64,000 nt of DNA from Mycobacterium marseillense (lineage in GTDB: Bacteria > Actinomycetota > Actinomycetes > Mycobacteriales > Mycobacteriaceae), in contig NZ_AP022584.1 of NCBI RefSeq assembly GCF_010731675.1, forward strand, positions 1,798,001 through 1,862,000, written 5' to 3'. The stretch's first letter is position 1. Each line of letters begins with the position of its first letter. Made by a program: the position numbers and the translations under genes. Positions 1 to 9,242 of the stretch are shown piece after piece. The notes below the pieces were generated by a model. That model did no database searches, was not told the origin of the DNA, and saw nothing but the letters and a program-made list of their open reading frames with translations.

Positions 1-688
1 AGATGTGCACCCGGGCGCCGGCGTCGCGTGCCAGCAGCGCGTCGCGGGCGACGATGGATTCCTCGGCCGCCCGCGGCCATCCCGACAGGCCCAGCCGGGC
101 GGCGGTTGGTCCCTCGTGGGCGACGGCGCCGACGGTCAGCCGGGGCTCCTCGGCGTGCTGGGCGACGAGCACGCCCAGGCCGGTGGCGTATTCGAGAGCG
201 CGGCGCATCACCAGCGGATCGTGCACGCAGATGCCGTCGTCGGAGAACATCCGCACCTGCGCGGCGCCGGCCGCCATCATGCCCATCTCGGTGAGCTCTT
301 TGCCGGCCAGCCCGACGGTGACGGCGCCCACCGGGTGCACATCGACCAGGCCGACCTGCTGGCCGCGATGCCAGACGTGGTCGGTGACCACCGGGCTGTC
401 GGCGACCGGGGTGGTGTTGGCCATCGCGAACACCGCGGTGTAGCCGCCCAACGCCGCGGCGGCCGAGCCGGTTTCGATGTCCTCGGCGTATTCGCGGCCC
501 GGCTCGCGCAAGTGGGTGTGCAGGTCGACGAACCCGGGCAGCAGCACCTGGCCGGTCGCGTCGATGACGTCTGCGGTATCGGGAATCGGTAGCCCCGCGC
601 CGATTTCGGCGATCTGCCCGTCGTCGACCAGCACGTCGACGGCGTCACCGTCACCGTAGAGGCGCACACCGCGGATCAGCACGCTCAT
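1..688 (-). CDS. pyrC: dihydroorotase, cut by the window edge
   Basis: Dihydroorotase closes N-carbamoyl-aspartate to dihydroorotate, the third step of pyrimidine synthesis in the cytosol. The first ~229 residues are present and the C-terminus lies outside the window. The protein begins [12 protein letters not shown] and carries the metal-binding motif [10 protein letters not shown], with H57 and H59 as the zinc ligands typical of this amidohydrolase family. The start is ATG at 688, whose ATGA overlaps the pyrB stop by 4 bases, so the two are translationally coupled. It is the last visible gene of a pyrR-pyrB-pyrC operon, the order known in mycobacteria. It should be co-regulated by PyrR at the operon head. 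Confidence 0.95.
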   Translation of the reverse strand, partial: MSVLIRGVRLYGDGDAVDVLVDDGQIAEIGAGLPIPDTADVIDATGQVLLPGFVDLHTHLREPGREYAEDIETGSAAAALGGYTAVFAMANTTPVADSPVVTDHVWHRGQQVGLVDVHPVGAVTVGLAGKELTEMGMMAAGAAQVRMFSDDGICVHDPLVMRRALEYATGLGVLVAQHAEEPRLTVGAVAHEGPTAARLGLSGWPRAAEESIVARDALLARDAGARVHI

Positions 689-1653
689 GCCACTCCCTCG
701 TTTCCGGCCGACTCCGTCCCTACGAGCACATGGAACAGCACCGCCATCCGCACGTGCACACCATTGGAAACCTGTTGCAACACAGCCGATTGCGACGAGT
801 CGGCCACCGACGAGGCGATCTCCATGCCGCGCAGCATCGGCCCGGGGTGCAGCACCACCGCGTGCCCGGGCAGCATCGCCTGGCGGCGATCGGACAGCCC
901 GTACAGGGACGAGTATTCGCGCACCGAGGGGAAGAAGCCGCCGTTCATCCGCTCGGCCTGCACGCGCAGCATCAGCACCGCGTCGGCGGCGGGCAGCTCG
1001 GCGTCGAAGTCGTTCGACACGGTGACCGGCCAGCCGTCGACGCCGACCGGCAACAGCGTCGGCGGCGCCACCAGCACCACTTCGGCGCCCAGCGTGTGCA
1101 GCAGCATGACGTTGGAGCGGGCGACCCGGCTGTGCAGGACGTCGCCGACGATCACGACGCGCCGGCCCTCGATGCCGCCGAGCCGCTGGCGGATGGTGAG
1201 CGCGTCGAGCAGCGCCTGCGTCGGGTGCTCGTGGGTGCCGTCGCCGGCGTTGACCACCGAGGGGCCGGAATCGCTGGAATCGCTGTCGCCGCCCGTCCAT
1301 TCGGCGAGCAGATGCGCGGCGCCCGAGGCCGGGTGGCGGATGATCAGCGCGTCGGCACCGGCGGCTCGCAGCGTCAGGGCGGTGTCGCGCAGGGACTCGC
1401 CCTTGCCCACCGACGACCCGGCGGCGCTGACGTTGATCACGTCGGCGCTCATCCACTTGCCGGCCACCTCGAAGGACACCCGGGTGCGGGTCGAGTTCTC
1501 GTAGAACATCGTCACGATGGTGCGGCCGCGCAGCGTCGGCAGTTTCTTGATCTCGCGGCCGACCAGGGCCTGCGCGAAGCGGTCGGCGTCGTCGAGGATG
1601 GCGGTGGCGTCGTCGAGGCTCAGGTCGCCGGCGGCGAGCAGGTGGCGGGTCAT
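685..1653 (-). CDS. pyrB: aspartate carbamoyltransferase catalytic chain
   Basis: This enzyme joins carbamoyl phosphate to aspartate, the committed step of pyrimidine synthesis. The 322-residue protein has the carbamoyl-phosphate loop STRTR at 54-58 in the context [14 protein letters not shown], and the HPTQALLD motif at about 143-150, both hallmarks of the family. A short Ser/Asp/Gly-rich stretch near residues 121-131 looks like a surface loop. Length is normal for a class C catalytic chain and no regulatory pyrI follows. It overlaps pyrR upstream and pyrC downstream by 4 bases each, so the three genes are one coupled operon. Confidence 0.97.
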   Translation of the reverse strand: MTRHLLAAGDLSLDDATAILDDADRFAQALVGREIKKLPTLRGRTIVTMFYENSTRTRVSFEVAGKWMSADVINVSAAGSSVGKGESLRDTALTLRAAGADALIIRHPASGAAHLLAEWTGGDSDSSDSGPSVVNAGDGTHEHPTQALLDALTIRQRLGGIEGRRVVIVGDVLHSRVARSNVMLLHTLGAEVVLVAPPTLLPVGVDGWPVTVSNDFDAELPAADAVLMLRVQAERMNGGFFPSVREYSSLYGLSDRRQAMLPGHAVVLHPGPMLRGMEIASSVADSSQSAVLQQVSNGVHVRMAVLFHVLVGTESAGNEGVA

Positions 1654-2222
1654 CGCGAGATCACCACCCCGTCGTCGCCGTCGCTCTCGTTGAACAGCAC
1701 GTGCACGCTCTCGGTGCGTGAAGTGGGGACGTTCTTGCCCACATAGTCGGCGCGCAGCGGCAGTTCGCGGTGGCCGCGGTCGACCAGCACCGCCAGCTGC
1801 ACGACCCGGGGGCGGCCGACGTCGCGCAGCGCGTCGAGGGCGGAGCGCACGGAGCGCCCGGAGTAGAGCACGTCGTCGACCAGGATCACCAGCGCGTCGT
1901 CGATGCCGCCGGCCGGGATCGAGGTGGCTTCCAGCGGCCGCGGGGGTTTTTGCATCAGGTCGTCGCGGTACAGGGTGATGTCCAACGCGCCGTAACCGAC
2001 CTCGATGCCGCTGTATTCGCCGATGTTGCCGGCCAGCCGCTCGGCCAGGATCACGCCGCGCGTGGGGATTCCCAGCAGCACGACCCGGGGCGCATCGGGG
2101 CCGTCGAGGGCCGTCTTTTCGATGATCTGGTGCGCGATACGGGAAATGGTGCGGCCCACGTCGGCCGCCGACATCAACTCCCGGGAATCACTGCCTGAGC
2201 TCGTGTCGCCCGCAGCACCCAT
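1650..2222 (-). CDS. pyrR: PyrR, pyrimidine operon RNA-binding regulator / uracil phosphoribosyltransferase
   Basis: PyrR binds pyr mRNA when UMP or UTP is plentiful and also has uracil phosphoribosyltransferase activity. The 190-residue protein carries the PRPP-binding loop [13 protein letters not shown]. The reading frame stays open for ~280 bases upstream, but ATG at 2222 is chosen: an AAGGAGG ribosome site lies just upstream (plus-strand cctcctt, 2234-2240) and the protein then has the family length. A PyrR-binding RNA motif abuts that ribosome site, consistent with the PyrR-dependent translational repression described for M. smegmatis. It is first in the pyrR-pyrB-pyrC operon. Confidence 0.96.
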   Translation of the reverse strand: MGAAGDTSSGSDSRELMSAADVGRTISRIAHQIIEKTALDGPDAPRVVLLGIPTRGVILAERLAGNIGEYSGIEVGYGALDITLYRDDLMQKPPRPLEATSIPAGGIDDALVILVDDVLYSGRSVRSALDALRDVGRPRVVQLAVLVDRGHRELPLRADYVGKNVPTSRTESVHVLFNESDGDDGVVISR

Positions 2223-2233
2223 ACGAAACTTGA

Positions 2234-2258
2234 CCTCCTTCTCCGCCTCACCGGACGG
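2234..2258 (-). promoter_or_regulatory. PyrR-binding RNA motif next to the pyrR ribosome site
   Basis: On the minus strand the leader reads TCCGGTGAGGC at 2255-2245, an exact match to the core UCCNGNGAGGY of the PyrR-binding loop. The AAGGAGG ribosome site of pyrR follows at 2240-2234. Bound PyrR would lie beside or over the ribosome site and block translation, rather than act through a Bacillus-style attenuator. Motif and spacing are read directly; function is inferred from the known mycobacterial mechanism. Confidence 0.75.
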
Positions 2259-2457
2259 ATCGTTAAAGGATGTCGACTGCACGGCAGCGTAGCACTTATT
2301 TCGGGGGCGGCGGGGCCGGCCGTGTGTGGCGCGCATCGCTGCTCCCGCCTGCTCGTCACACGCGCCCCACGAGTCGCTCCGCGGAGGGACAGGATGTGTG
2401 CCCGTCTCACAGCGACACGCGGCGGCCGGCACTACCTTGGCGACTACCCTGGCGACG

Positions 2458-3126
2458 ATGACGGGCCCCACCTCTGATTCCGGATTCTCCGGCTTGCAGC
2501 GCATGGACTTCGACGCGCTCTACCGCGGTGAGAGCCCCGGCGCGGGCATCCCCCCGATGCCCTCACCGCCGTGGGACACCAAGGCGCCCAAGGACAGCGT
2601 CATCGCATGGCATGACCGCGGCTGGGTGCACGGCGACGTCCTCGACATCGGCTGCGGCCTCGGCGACAACGCCATCTATCTGGCCACGAAGGGCTTCCGC
2701 GTGACCGGTCTGGACCTGTCCCCGACCGCGCTGATCACCGCCGAGCGGCGCGCCGCCGACGCGGGAGCCCAGGTGACATTCGCGGTGACCGACGCCACCG
2801 AGCTCACGGGCTACGCCGACGCGTTCGACACCGTCGTCGACAGCGGCATGTTCCACTGCCTCGACGAGGACGGCAAGCGCCGCTACGCCGCCGCGGCGCA
2901 CCGGGCCACCCGGCCGGGCGCCACGCTGCTGATCAGCTGCTTCTCCGACGCGAATCCCGCCGATCCGCAGTGGCCGCGGCCCGCGGTGTCCGAGCAGACA
3001 CTCCGCGACGTCCTCGGGGGCGCGGGTTGGGACATCGAGTCGATCGAACCGGCCACCATGCGCCGCGAATTGGACGGCAACCGCGTCGAAATGGCGTTCT
3101 GGTACGTCCGCGCGCAGCGGCGCTAG
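2458..3126 (+). CDS. class I SAM-dependent methyltransferase
   Basis: The 222-residue protein has the SAM-binding motif [17 protein letters not shown] at 61-76 and an acidic motif II ([11 protein letters not shown]) at about 82-92, as in small class I methyltransferases. The substrate is not evident. It matches in type and position the mycobacterial Rv1377c-like methyltransferase next to pyrR. The frame is open upstream, but ATG 2458 gives a normal N-terminus; an internal ATG at residue 16 is an alternative. It is divergent from pyrR with 235 bases between start codons, so both promoters lie in that gap. Confidence 0.85.
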   Translation: MTGPTSDSGFSGLQRMDFDALYRGESPGAGIPPMPSPPWDTKAPKDSVIAWHDRGWVHGDVLDIGCGLGDNAIYLATKGFRVTGLDLSPTALITAERRAADAGAQVTFAVTDATELTGYADAFDTVVDSGMFHCLDEDGKRRYAAAAHRATRPGATLLISCFSDANPADPQWPRPAVSEQTLRDVLGGAGWDIESIEPATMRRELDGNRVEMAFWYVRAQRR

Positions 3127-3160
3127 TCGACGTCGGGTGCCCGCCCGCTAACCTGACCGA

Positions 3161-4375
3161 GTGAATCGCTCGGCCCTGGATGGTAACGCGGCCTCCGTCC
3201 GCGAAGTGTGTGACGCCGGCGTGCTCGCCGGCGCGGTGACGGTGGTATGGCAGCGCGGAGAACTGCTGCAGGTCAACGAAATCGGCTATCGCGACGTGGA
3301 CGCGGGCCTGCCGATGCAGCGGGACACGCTGTTTCGCATCGCGTCGATGACCAAGCCGGTGACGGTCGCGGCGATCATGAGCCTCCTCGACGAGGGCAAG
3401 CTGACGCTCAAGGATCCGATCGTGCGCTGGGCGCCGGAGCTGGCCGACCTGCGGGTGCTCGACGATCCGCACGGCCCGCTGGAGCGCACCCACCCGGTGA
3501 ACCGCGCCATCCTGATCGAGGACCTGCTCACCCACACCAGCGGCCTGGCGTACGGGTTCTCGGTGTCCGGGCCGATCTCCAAGGCCTACATGCGGCTGCC
3601 GTTCAACCAGGGCCCGGACACCTGGCTGGCCGAGCTGGCCAAGCTGCCGCTGATGCACCAGCCCGGCGAGCGGGTCACCTACAGCCATTCCATCGACCTG
3701 CTGGGCGTCATCGCTTCCCGCATCGACGGCAAGCCGTTCCATCAGGTTCTCGACGAACGGATCCTGGGCCCGGCGGGCATGACCGACACCGGGTTCTTCG
3801 TCTCCGCCGAGGCCCGGCGCCGCGCGGCAACGATGTACCGGCTCACCAACGAACACCAGCTGCAGCACGGTGTGATGGGCCCGCCGCACCTCACGCCGCC
3901 GTCGTTCTGCAATGCCGGCGGCGGGTTGTGGTCGAGCGCCGACGATTACCTGCGCTTCGTGCGAATGCTGCTGGGCGGCGGGACGATCGACGGTGTGCGG
4001 GTGCTCTCGGAGGAGTCCGTCCGGTCGATGCGCACCGACCGGCTCACCGACGAGCAGAAGCGGCACAACTTCCTGGGCGCGCCGTATTGGGTCGGCCGCG
4101 GCTTCGGGCTGAACCTGTCCGTGGTGACCGATCCCGCAAAGGCCACACCGTTGTTCGGGCCCGGCGGCGTCGGCACGTTCAGCTGGCCCGGCGCCTACGG
4201 GACCTGGTGGCAGGCCGACCCGGCCGCGGACCTGATCCTGATCTACCTCATCCAGAACCTGCCGGACCTGACCGTCGACGCGGCCACGGCCGTCGCCGGC
4301 AACACGTCGCTGGCCAAACTCCGCACGGCCCAACCGAGATTCGTCCGCAACACGTATCGCGCGCTCGGCCTCTGA
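3161..4375 (+). CDS. beta-lactamase family serine hydrolase
   Basis: This 404-residue protein belongs to the class C beta-lactamase / penicillin-binding-like hydrolases (Rv1367c type in mycobacteria). The catalytic tetrad SMTK is at residues 62-65 (FRIASMTKPVT) and the second motif is Y173-S-H in VTYSHSIDLLG, the YxN-equivalent tyrosine. A GPGGVGTFSWPG segment near the C-terminus occupies the third-motif position. No signal peptide is seen, so it is probably a cytosolic esterase or peptidase-like enzyme rather than an antibiotic-resistance enzyme. The start is GTG at 3161. The GNAT gene follows 12 bases later and is probably co-transcribed. Confidence 0.88.
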   Translation: MNRSALDGNAASVREVCDAGVLAGAVTVVWQRGELLQVNEIGYRDVDAGLPMQRDTLFRIASMTKPVTVAAIMSLLDEGKLTLKDPIVRWAPELADLRVLDDPHGPLERTHPVNRAILIEDLLTHTSGLAYGFSVSGPISKAYMRLPFNQGPDTWLAELAKLPLMHQPGERVTYSHSIDLLGVIASRIDGKPFHQVLDERILGPAGMTDTGFFVSAEARRRAATMYRLTNEHQLQHGVMGPPHLTPPSFCNAGGGLWSSADDYLRFVRMLLGGGTIDGVRVLSEESVRSMRTDRLTDEQKRHNFLGAPYWVGRGFGLNLSVVTDPAKATPLFGPGGVGTFSWPGAYGTWWQADPAADLILIYLIQNLPDLTVDAATAVAGNTSLAKLRTAQPRFVRNTYRALGL

Positions 4376-4387
4376 GGGCGGATCGGA

Positions 4388-4927
4388 ATGCCCGACTACC
4401 CACCCGACCGCATCAACGGGCCGCGGCTGACCCTGCGGCTGCCCACGCTCGACGACGCCGGGCCCCTCTACCAGCGGGTCGCCCGTGATCCGCAGGTCAC
4501 GAAGTACCTGCTGTGGGCGCCGCACCCCGACGTCGCGGCGACGCGGCGGGTGATCACCGAAAAGCTCAACACCGGCGCCGACGAGAAGACCTGGGTGATC
4601 GAGCTACGGCACCGCGGCGAGGTCGTCGGGCTGGCCAGCTGCCGGCGCACGGCGCCGCACTCGGTCGAGATCGGCTACTGCCTGGGCCGACGGTGGTGGG
4701 GCAAGGGCCTGATGTCCGAGGTGCTCGGCATGCTGCTCACCGCGCTCGACGCCGATCGCGACGTGTACCGGGTCTGGGCCACCTGCAGCGTCGACAACGA
4801 ACGCTCGGCGCGCCTGCTCGAGCACGCCGGCTTCTTCCTGGAAGGCCGGCTGGCGCGGCACGCCGTCTACCCCACCATGGGGCCCGAACCGCAGGACAGT
4901 CTGCTCTACGCCAAGATCCTGCGCTGA
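4388..4927 (+). CDS. GNAT family N-acetyltransferase (RimJ/RimL type)
   Basis: This 179-residue protein has the RimJ/RimL layout: GPRLTLRLPTLDDAGPLYQ at the N-terminus, a central acetyl-CoA site around CLGRRWWGKGLMSEVL, and the late VDNERSARLLEHAGF motif. Such enzymes move acetyl groups from acetyl-CoA to protein N-termini or small amines; the acceptor cannot be told here. ATG 4388 lies 12 bases after the hydrolase gene. The stop abuts the stop of the convergent flavoprotein gene, leaving no room for a terminator between them. Confidence 0.88.
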   Translation: MPDYPPDRINGPRLTLRLPTLDDAGPLYQRVARDPQVTKYLLWAPHPDVAATRRVITEKLNTGADEKTWVIELRHRGEVVGLASCRRTAPHSVEIGYCLGRRWWGKGLMSEVLGMLLTALDADRDVYRVWATCSVDNERSARLLEHAGFFLEGRLARHAVYPTMGPEPQDSLLYAKILR

Positions 4928-7642
4928 CTAGCCTTTCGCCGTCACGTCGTCATGCTCCAGGGCCCGGCGGGCGTAGGCGCGCACGTCGGCATCGCTGTCC
5001 TTGAGCGCGATCCCGAGCGCGTCGCGGGCGTCGGGTTCGGCGGCCCAGCGGGTCAGGCTGAGCACCGCCGCCTTGCGCACGTCCAGGTGCGCGTCGCTGA
5101 GCGCCTCGGACAGCCGAGGAACCGCGAAGTCCGCGGCCGCACCGGCCAGCGCGCGGGCCGCCCCCTCGCGTACCTGCCACGCCGAGGCTCGTAGCGCCTG
5201 TTTGACCGCCGTGTAATCGTCGTGGCCGCAACCCAATTCACCCAAGGCGCCGAGGCCGGCGGCGCGGACCAACGGATCGGTGTCGGCGACCAGCCCGCGC
5301 ACCGCCCGGCTAGCTGGGGCTGCCACCGCCGCTAACGTCGCCAACCCGGCGGCGGCGGCGATCCGGACCTCCCGGTTCTCGTCGCCCGCGGCCTCGACGA
5401 CGCCCGGCACGTCGTCGACCGACACCAGCGCGCGCACCGCCTCGATGCGCACCCGGTGATCGGCATCGGCGAGGGCGCGACGGTAGTGGGCGCCGTCCCC
5501 GGCGCGGCGTGCCGCCAGCACGTACAGCGCCGCCGCCCGCACCATGCGGTCGCCCGAATCCAGGTACTCCCGGGCCTTTTCGGGTTCGGGCAGCACCTCG
5601 ACCAGCTCACGGATCCCGTCGGCGCCCGTGCGGCGCACGGCGCCGTCGTCGTCGCCCAGCGCGGCCAGCAGGGCGGGCGCGTACCCGTCGGGGATGTGCT
5701 CGGTCAGCGTGGCCACCGCGGTGCGGCGCACGCCGGGATCGGCGTCACCGAGGTAGTGCGCCAGCTCGGCGACCGTCGGCTCCTCGAGCGCCAGGACCTC
5801 GGCGATGCGGGGTGAGGGTGGCTCGAACGCCGTTGTGGCCGCGGCGATTCGGGACACCGCCGTGGCCGGGGCCTGGCCGCCCATCAGCGGCGGCTCCTCT
5901 ACCGGGTACACGCTCTGGTCGGTGGGCGGCAGGCCGTCCAACTCGGGGACCGGCACGAAATACGGTGCCACCGGCCGCTTGAGGAACACCATCTGCCCTT
6001 TTGCGTCCTTGCGCAGGTTGAGGTGGTAGCCCCACTGAGCGTCGTCGCGGCCGGGCAGATCGGCGCGGTCGTGGTAGAGGCCCCACCGCGATTCGGTGCG
6101 GGTGTGCGAGGATCGCGCGGCCATCTCGGCGCAGTCCCGGATGAACGAAACCTCCACCGCACGCATCAGCTCGTGCGGGTTGCGGGCGCCCATCTCGGCG
6201 ATCTCGGTGCTCATCCGCTCGAAGGTGCGGATCGCGAGCGACAGTTTGGCCGCCGTCTTGGGCGGGGCGACATAGTCGTTGACGAAGCGGCGCAGCTTGT
6301 ATTCGACCTGCGGCTGCGGCGGCCCGTCCGGATGGCGCAGCGGCCGGAAGATCAGCTCGTGGGCCTCGCGCACCTGGTCCTCCGGAAGCCGTTGCGGCGC
6401 GGCGACATCGGCCATGGTGGACGCGGCGTGCGTGCCGGCCAGGTCGCCGAACACGAACGCCCCGATCATGTAGTTGTGCGGGACGCAGGCCATGTCCCCC
6501 GCGGCGTACAGGCCGGGCACCGTGGTGCGGGCCTGCTCGTCCACCCACACGCCGGAGGCGGAATGCCCACTGCACAAACCGATCTCGGAGATGTGCATCT
6601 CGATGTCGTGGGTGCGGTAGTCGTGGCCGCGATTGGCGTGGAACGTGCCCCGGGTGGGCCGTTCGGTGGTGTGCAGGATGTTTTCCAGCGCGCTCAGCGT
6701 TTCGTCGGCGAGGTGCGTCACCTTGAGATAGATGGGCCCGCGCGCGGAGTCGATCTCGCTTTTGACTTCGGCCATCATCTGCCCCGACCAGTAGTCGGAG
6801 TCCACGAACCGCTCGCCGTGCGCGTTGACCTGGTACCCGCCAAAGGGATTGGCCACGTACGCGCACGCCGGGCCGTTGTAGTCCTTGATCAACGGGTTGA
6901 CCTGAAAGCATTCGATCCCAGACAGCTCCGCGCCGGCGTGGTAGGCCATCGAGTAGCCATCGCCGGCGTTGGTCGGGTTCTCGTAGGTGCCGTACAGGTA
7001 GCCCGAGGCGGGCAGCCCGAGCCGGCCGCACGCCCCGGTCGCCAGGATGACCGCCTTCGCGCCGACGGTGACGAACTCCCCGGTGCGCGTGTTCAGCGCC
7101 GCCGCGCCGACCGCGCGGCCCTCGTGGGTGAGCACCCGCACCGGCATCAGTCGGTTCTCGATCCGGATCTTCTCGCGCATCGACCGCTGCCGCAGCACCC
7201 GGTACAGCGCCTTTTTCACGTCCTTGCCCTCGGGCATCGGCAGCACGTACGAGCCCGAACGGTGCACCCGGCGCACGGCGTATTCACCGTGGGAGTTCTT
7301 CTCGAACTTCACCCCGTAGCGCTCCAACCGCTGCACCATCGCGAACCCGCGGGTGGCGGTCTGATAGATGGTGCGCTGGTTGACGATTCCGTCGTTGGCG
7401 CGGGTGATCTCGGCGACGTAGTCCTCGGGCTCGGCCTTGCCGGGGATCACCGCGTTGTTGACCCCGTCCATGCCCATCGCCAGGGCGCCGGAGTGCCGCA
7501 CGTGGGCCTTCTCCAGCAACAGCACCTGCGCGCCGTTCTCGGCGGCGGACAGCGCCGCCATGGTGCCGGCGGTGCCACCACCGATGACCAGGACGTCACA
7601 GTCGAACCGGACCGGGGCCGCCGGGTCGGGAATGTGCATCAT
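4928..7642 (-). CDS. AprA/fumarate reductase-like flavoprotein with C-terminal HEAT repeats
   Basis: A 904-residue fusion. Residues ~14-600 are a fumarate reductase/succinate dehydrogenase-type flavoprotein: FAD loop VIGGGTAGTMAAL at 19-31, LATGACGRLG, and the late FAD motif VPGLYAAGDMACVPH. The layout is close to adenylylsulfate reductase alpha subunits (AprA). Residues ~612-904 are a run of about eight HEAT-like helical repeats with recurring D(A/P)xVRxxA cores. It overlaps the ABC ATPase stop by 4 bases and ends a six-gene operon whose second gene encodes a two-cluster ferredoxin, so an AprA/AprB-like electron-transfer pair is likely. The substrate is unknown; a sulfur compound brought in by the transporter is the leading guess. 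Confidence 0.85.
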   Translation of the reverse strand: MMHIPDPAAPVRFDCDVLVIGGGTAGTMAALSAAENGAQVLLLEKAHVRHSGALAMGMDGVNNAVIPGKAEPEDYVAEITRANDGIVNQRTIYQTATRGFAMVQRLERYGVKFEKNSHGEYAVRRVHRSGSYVLPMPEGKDVKKALYRVLRQRSMREKIRIENRLMPVRVLTHEGRAVGAAALNTRTGEFVTVGAKAVILATGACGRLGLPASGYLYGTYENPTNAGDGYSMAYHAGAELSGIECFQVNPLIKDYNGPACAYVANPFGGYQVNAHGERFVDSDYWSGQMMAEVKSEIDSARGPIYLKVTHLADETLSALENILHTTERPTRGTFHANRGHDYRTHDIEMHISEIGLCSGHSASGVWVDEQARTTVPGLYAAGDMACVPHNYMIGAFVFGDLAGTHAASTMADVAAPQRLPEDQVREAHELIFRPLRHPDGPPQPQVEYKLRRFVNDYVAPPKTAAKLSLAIRTFERMSTEIAEMGARNPHELMRAVEVSFIRDCAEMAARSSHTRTESRWGLYHDRADLPGRDDAQWGYHLNLRKDAKGQMVFLKRPVAPYFVPVPELDGLPPTDQSVYPVEEPPLMGGQAPATAVSRIAAATTAFEPPSPRIAEVLALEEPTVAELAHYLGDADPGVRRTAVATLTEHIPDGYAPALLAALGDDDGAVRRTGADGIRELVEVLPEPEKAREYLDSGDRMVRAAALYVLAARRAGDGAHYRRALADADHRVRIEAVRALVSVDDVPGVVEAAGDENREVRIAAAAGLATLAAVAAPASRAVRGLVADTDPLVRAAGLGALGELGCGHDDYTAVKQALRASAWQVREGAARALAGAAADFAVPRLSEALSDAHLDVRKAAVLSLTRWAAEPDARDALGIALKDSDADVRAYARRALEHDDVTAKG

Positions 7643-8388
7643 GGGACCTCCGCGTGGTTCAGCGCGCCGATGATCTGCGCGCGCAATTCCTCCTGAGGCC
7701 GGTCGCCGCGCGGATCCGGCACCTCGATCGAGGCACGCAGCGGCTCGCCGGCGCGCCCCAGCACCACGATGCGGTCCCCGAGCGCCAGGGCCTCGTCGAC
7801 GTCGTGGGTGACGAACACGATCGTGGTCGGGTGGGTGCGCCAGGTATCGATCAGCAGCCGCTGCATGGCGGCGCGGGTCTGGGTGTCCAGCGCGCCGAAC
7901 GGCTCGTCCATCATCACCGCGCGGGGCGCCCCGGCCAGGCCGCGCGCGAGCTGCACGCGCTGGCGCATCCCGCCGGACAGGCTCTTGGGCAGGTAGTTGC
8001 CGAATCCGGTCAGTCCGAGCTCGTCGATCCAGCGTTCGGCGGCGGCGCGCCTGCCGGCCCGGGGCGCGCCGCGCAGGCGCAGCGCCAGTTCGATGTTGGA
8101 GCGCACGGTGCGCCAGGGCAACAAGGCGTTGTCCTGGAACACCATTCCCCGGTCGCCCGAGGTGGTCCGGACCGCGCCGCCGTCGGCCAGCACGCGGCCG
8201 CCGTCGGGTGAGAGCAGGCCCGCCAGGGCGCGCAGCACCGTCGACTTGCCGCAGCCCGACGGCCCGGTCAACACCAGGATCTCCCCCGGCCGCACCACCA
8301 GGCTCAGCTCGTCGATCACCGCGGGACCGTTGTAGGACAACCGAACCCGGTCCAGCTCGAGACTCATCCCGGTCTTCGTCGCGGTCAT
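7639..8388 (-). CDS. ABC importer ATPase, nitrate/sulfonate/taurine type
   Basis: The 249-residue ATPase powers import of a small anion such as a sulfonate. All motifs are intact: Walker A GPSGCGKST (42-50), Q-loop VFQDNALLPW, signature LSGGMRQR (137-144), Walker B VMMDEPFGALD (158-168) and the H-loop THD. The sequence resembles SsuB/TauB. The start is ATG 8388; ATGA overlaps the permease stop by 4 bases, and its own stop overlaps the flavoprotein start by 4. Transporter and oxidoreductase should therefore be made together. Confidence 0.92.
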   Translation of the reverse strand: MTATKTGMSLELDRVRLSYNGPAVIDELSLVVRPGEILVLTGPSGCGKSTVLRALAGLLSPDGGRVLADGGAVRTTSGDRGMVFQDNALLPWRTVRSNIELALRLRGAPRAGRRAAAERWIDELGLTGFGNYLPKSLSGGMRQRVQLARGLAGAPRAVMMDEPFGALDTQTRAAMQRLLIDTWRTHPTTIVFVTHDVDEALALGDRIVVLGRAGEPLRASIEVPDPRGDRPQEELRAQIIGALNHAEVP

Positions 8389-9242
8389 CGCGCTCCCTCC
8401 CGTGCGCGGGGCAGCCAGCGGGTCACGCGACGGCCCATCAATTCCACGGCCGCCGACGTCACGAACCCCAGCACGCCGATGGTGATGATGCCGACGAACA
8501 CCTGCGGGTAGGCCAGCACGGTGTAGTCCTGCCAGGTGCGGTAGCCGACGCCGAGGCGCCCGGAGATCATCTCGGCGGAGATCACACAGATCCAGGCCAC
8601 GCCCATGCCGACGGACAATCCGCCGAAGACGCCCGGCAGGATGCCGGGCAGCACCACCTGGGTGAGCACCTGCCAGCGGCCGCCGCCCAGCGTGCGCACC
8701 GAGTCCTCCCACAGTGTGGGCAACGCGCGCACCGCGTGCCGGGTGGAGACCATGATCGGGAAATAGGCCGCCAGGAACGTGATGAACACGATGCCGGCCT
8801 CGTCGGTCGGGAACAGCAGGATCGCCACCGGCACCATCGCGATCGCCGGGATGGGCCGGGCCAGCTCGGCCAGCGGCCCGAGCACGTCGGCGAACAACCG
8901 CGACCGGCCCAGCAGCACACCGGTCGCGACGCCGATCAGCGCGGCCAGCCCGAAGCCGGTCAGGATGCGGATCAGCGACTGCGCCAGGTCGAGCCAGTAC
9001 TCGCCGGTGCCGAGCCTGCGGTGCAGCGCGTTGACGATCTCGGTGACGGTGGGCAGCGTGTCGAACCGCAGCAACAACCGCACCTTGTCCGCGGTGAGCA
9101 ACTGCCACAATCCGATCGCGGCGGCCACCGACGCCAGTCGCAGCAGCCGAGACTGCCACTGCGCCGTGATCCGCCGCGGCCGCGCCACCGCGGGCGTCGA
9201 GACGACGCCAAGGACTTGATCGGTCACCGCGTGGGCAGTCAT
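8385..9242 (-). CDS. ABC importer permease, SsuC/TauC type
   Basis: The 285-residue integral membrane protein has about six hydrophobic segments and a binding-protein-dependent transport loop near WEDSVRTLGGGRWQVLTQVV, where the ATPase docks. It corresponds to the membrane subunit of sulfonate/nitrate/taurine importers (SsuC, TauC). The start is ATG 9242, chosen because it overlaps the binding-protein stop by 4 bases; the frame is open upstream but reads through the neighbouring gene. One permease gene is usual for this family because the protein forms a homodimer. Confidence 0.92.
   Translation of the reverse strand: MTAHAVTDQVLGVVSTPAVARPRRITAQWQSRLLRLASVAAAIGLWQLLTADKVRLLLRFDTLPTVTEIVNALHRRLGTGEYWLDLAQSLIRILTGFGLAALIGVATGVLLGRSRLFADVLGPLAELARPIPAIAMVPVAILLFPTDEAGIVFITFLAAYFPIMVSTRHAVRALPTLWEDSVRTLGGGRWQVLTQVVLPGILPGVFGGLSVGMGVAWICVISAEMISGRLGVGYRTWQDYTVLAYPQVFVGIITIGVLGFVTSAAVELMGRRVTRWLPRAREGAR

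Noticed and set aside
2223..2504. N-terminal extension of pyrR
   Set aside because: It would translate the PyrR-binding motif and the ribosome site; family length and RBS place the start at 2222.
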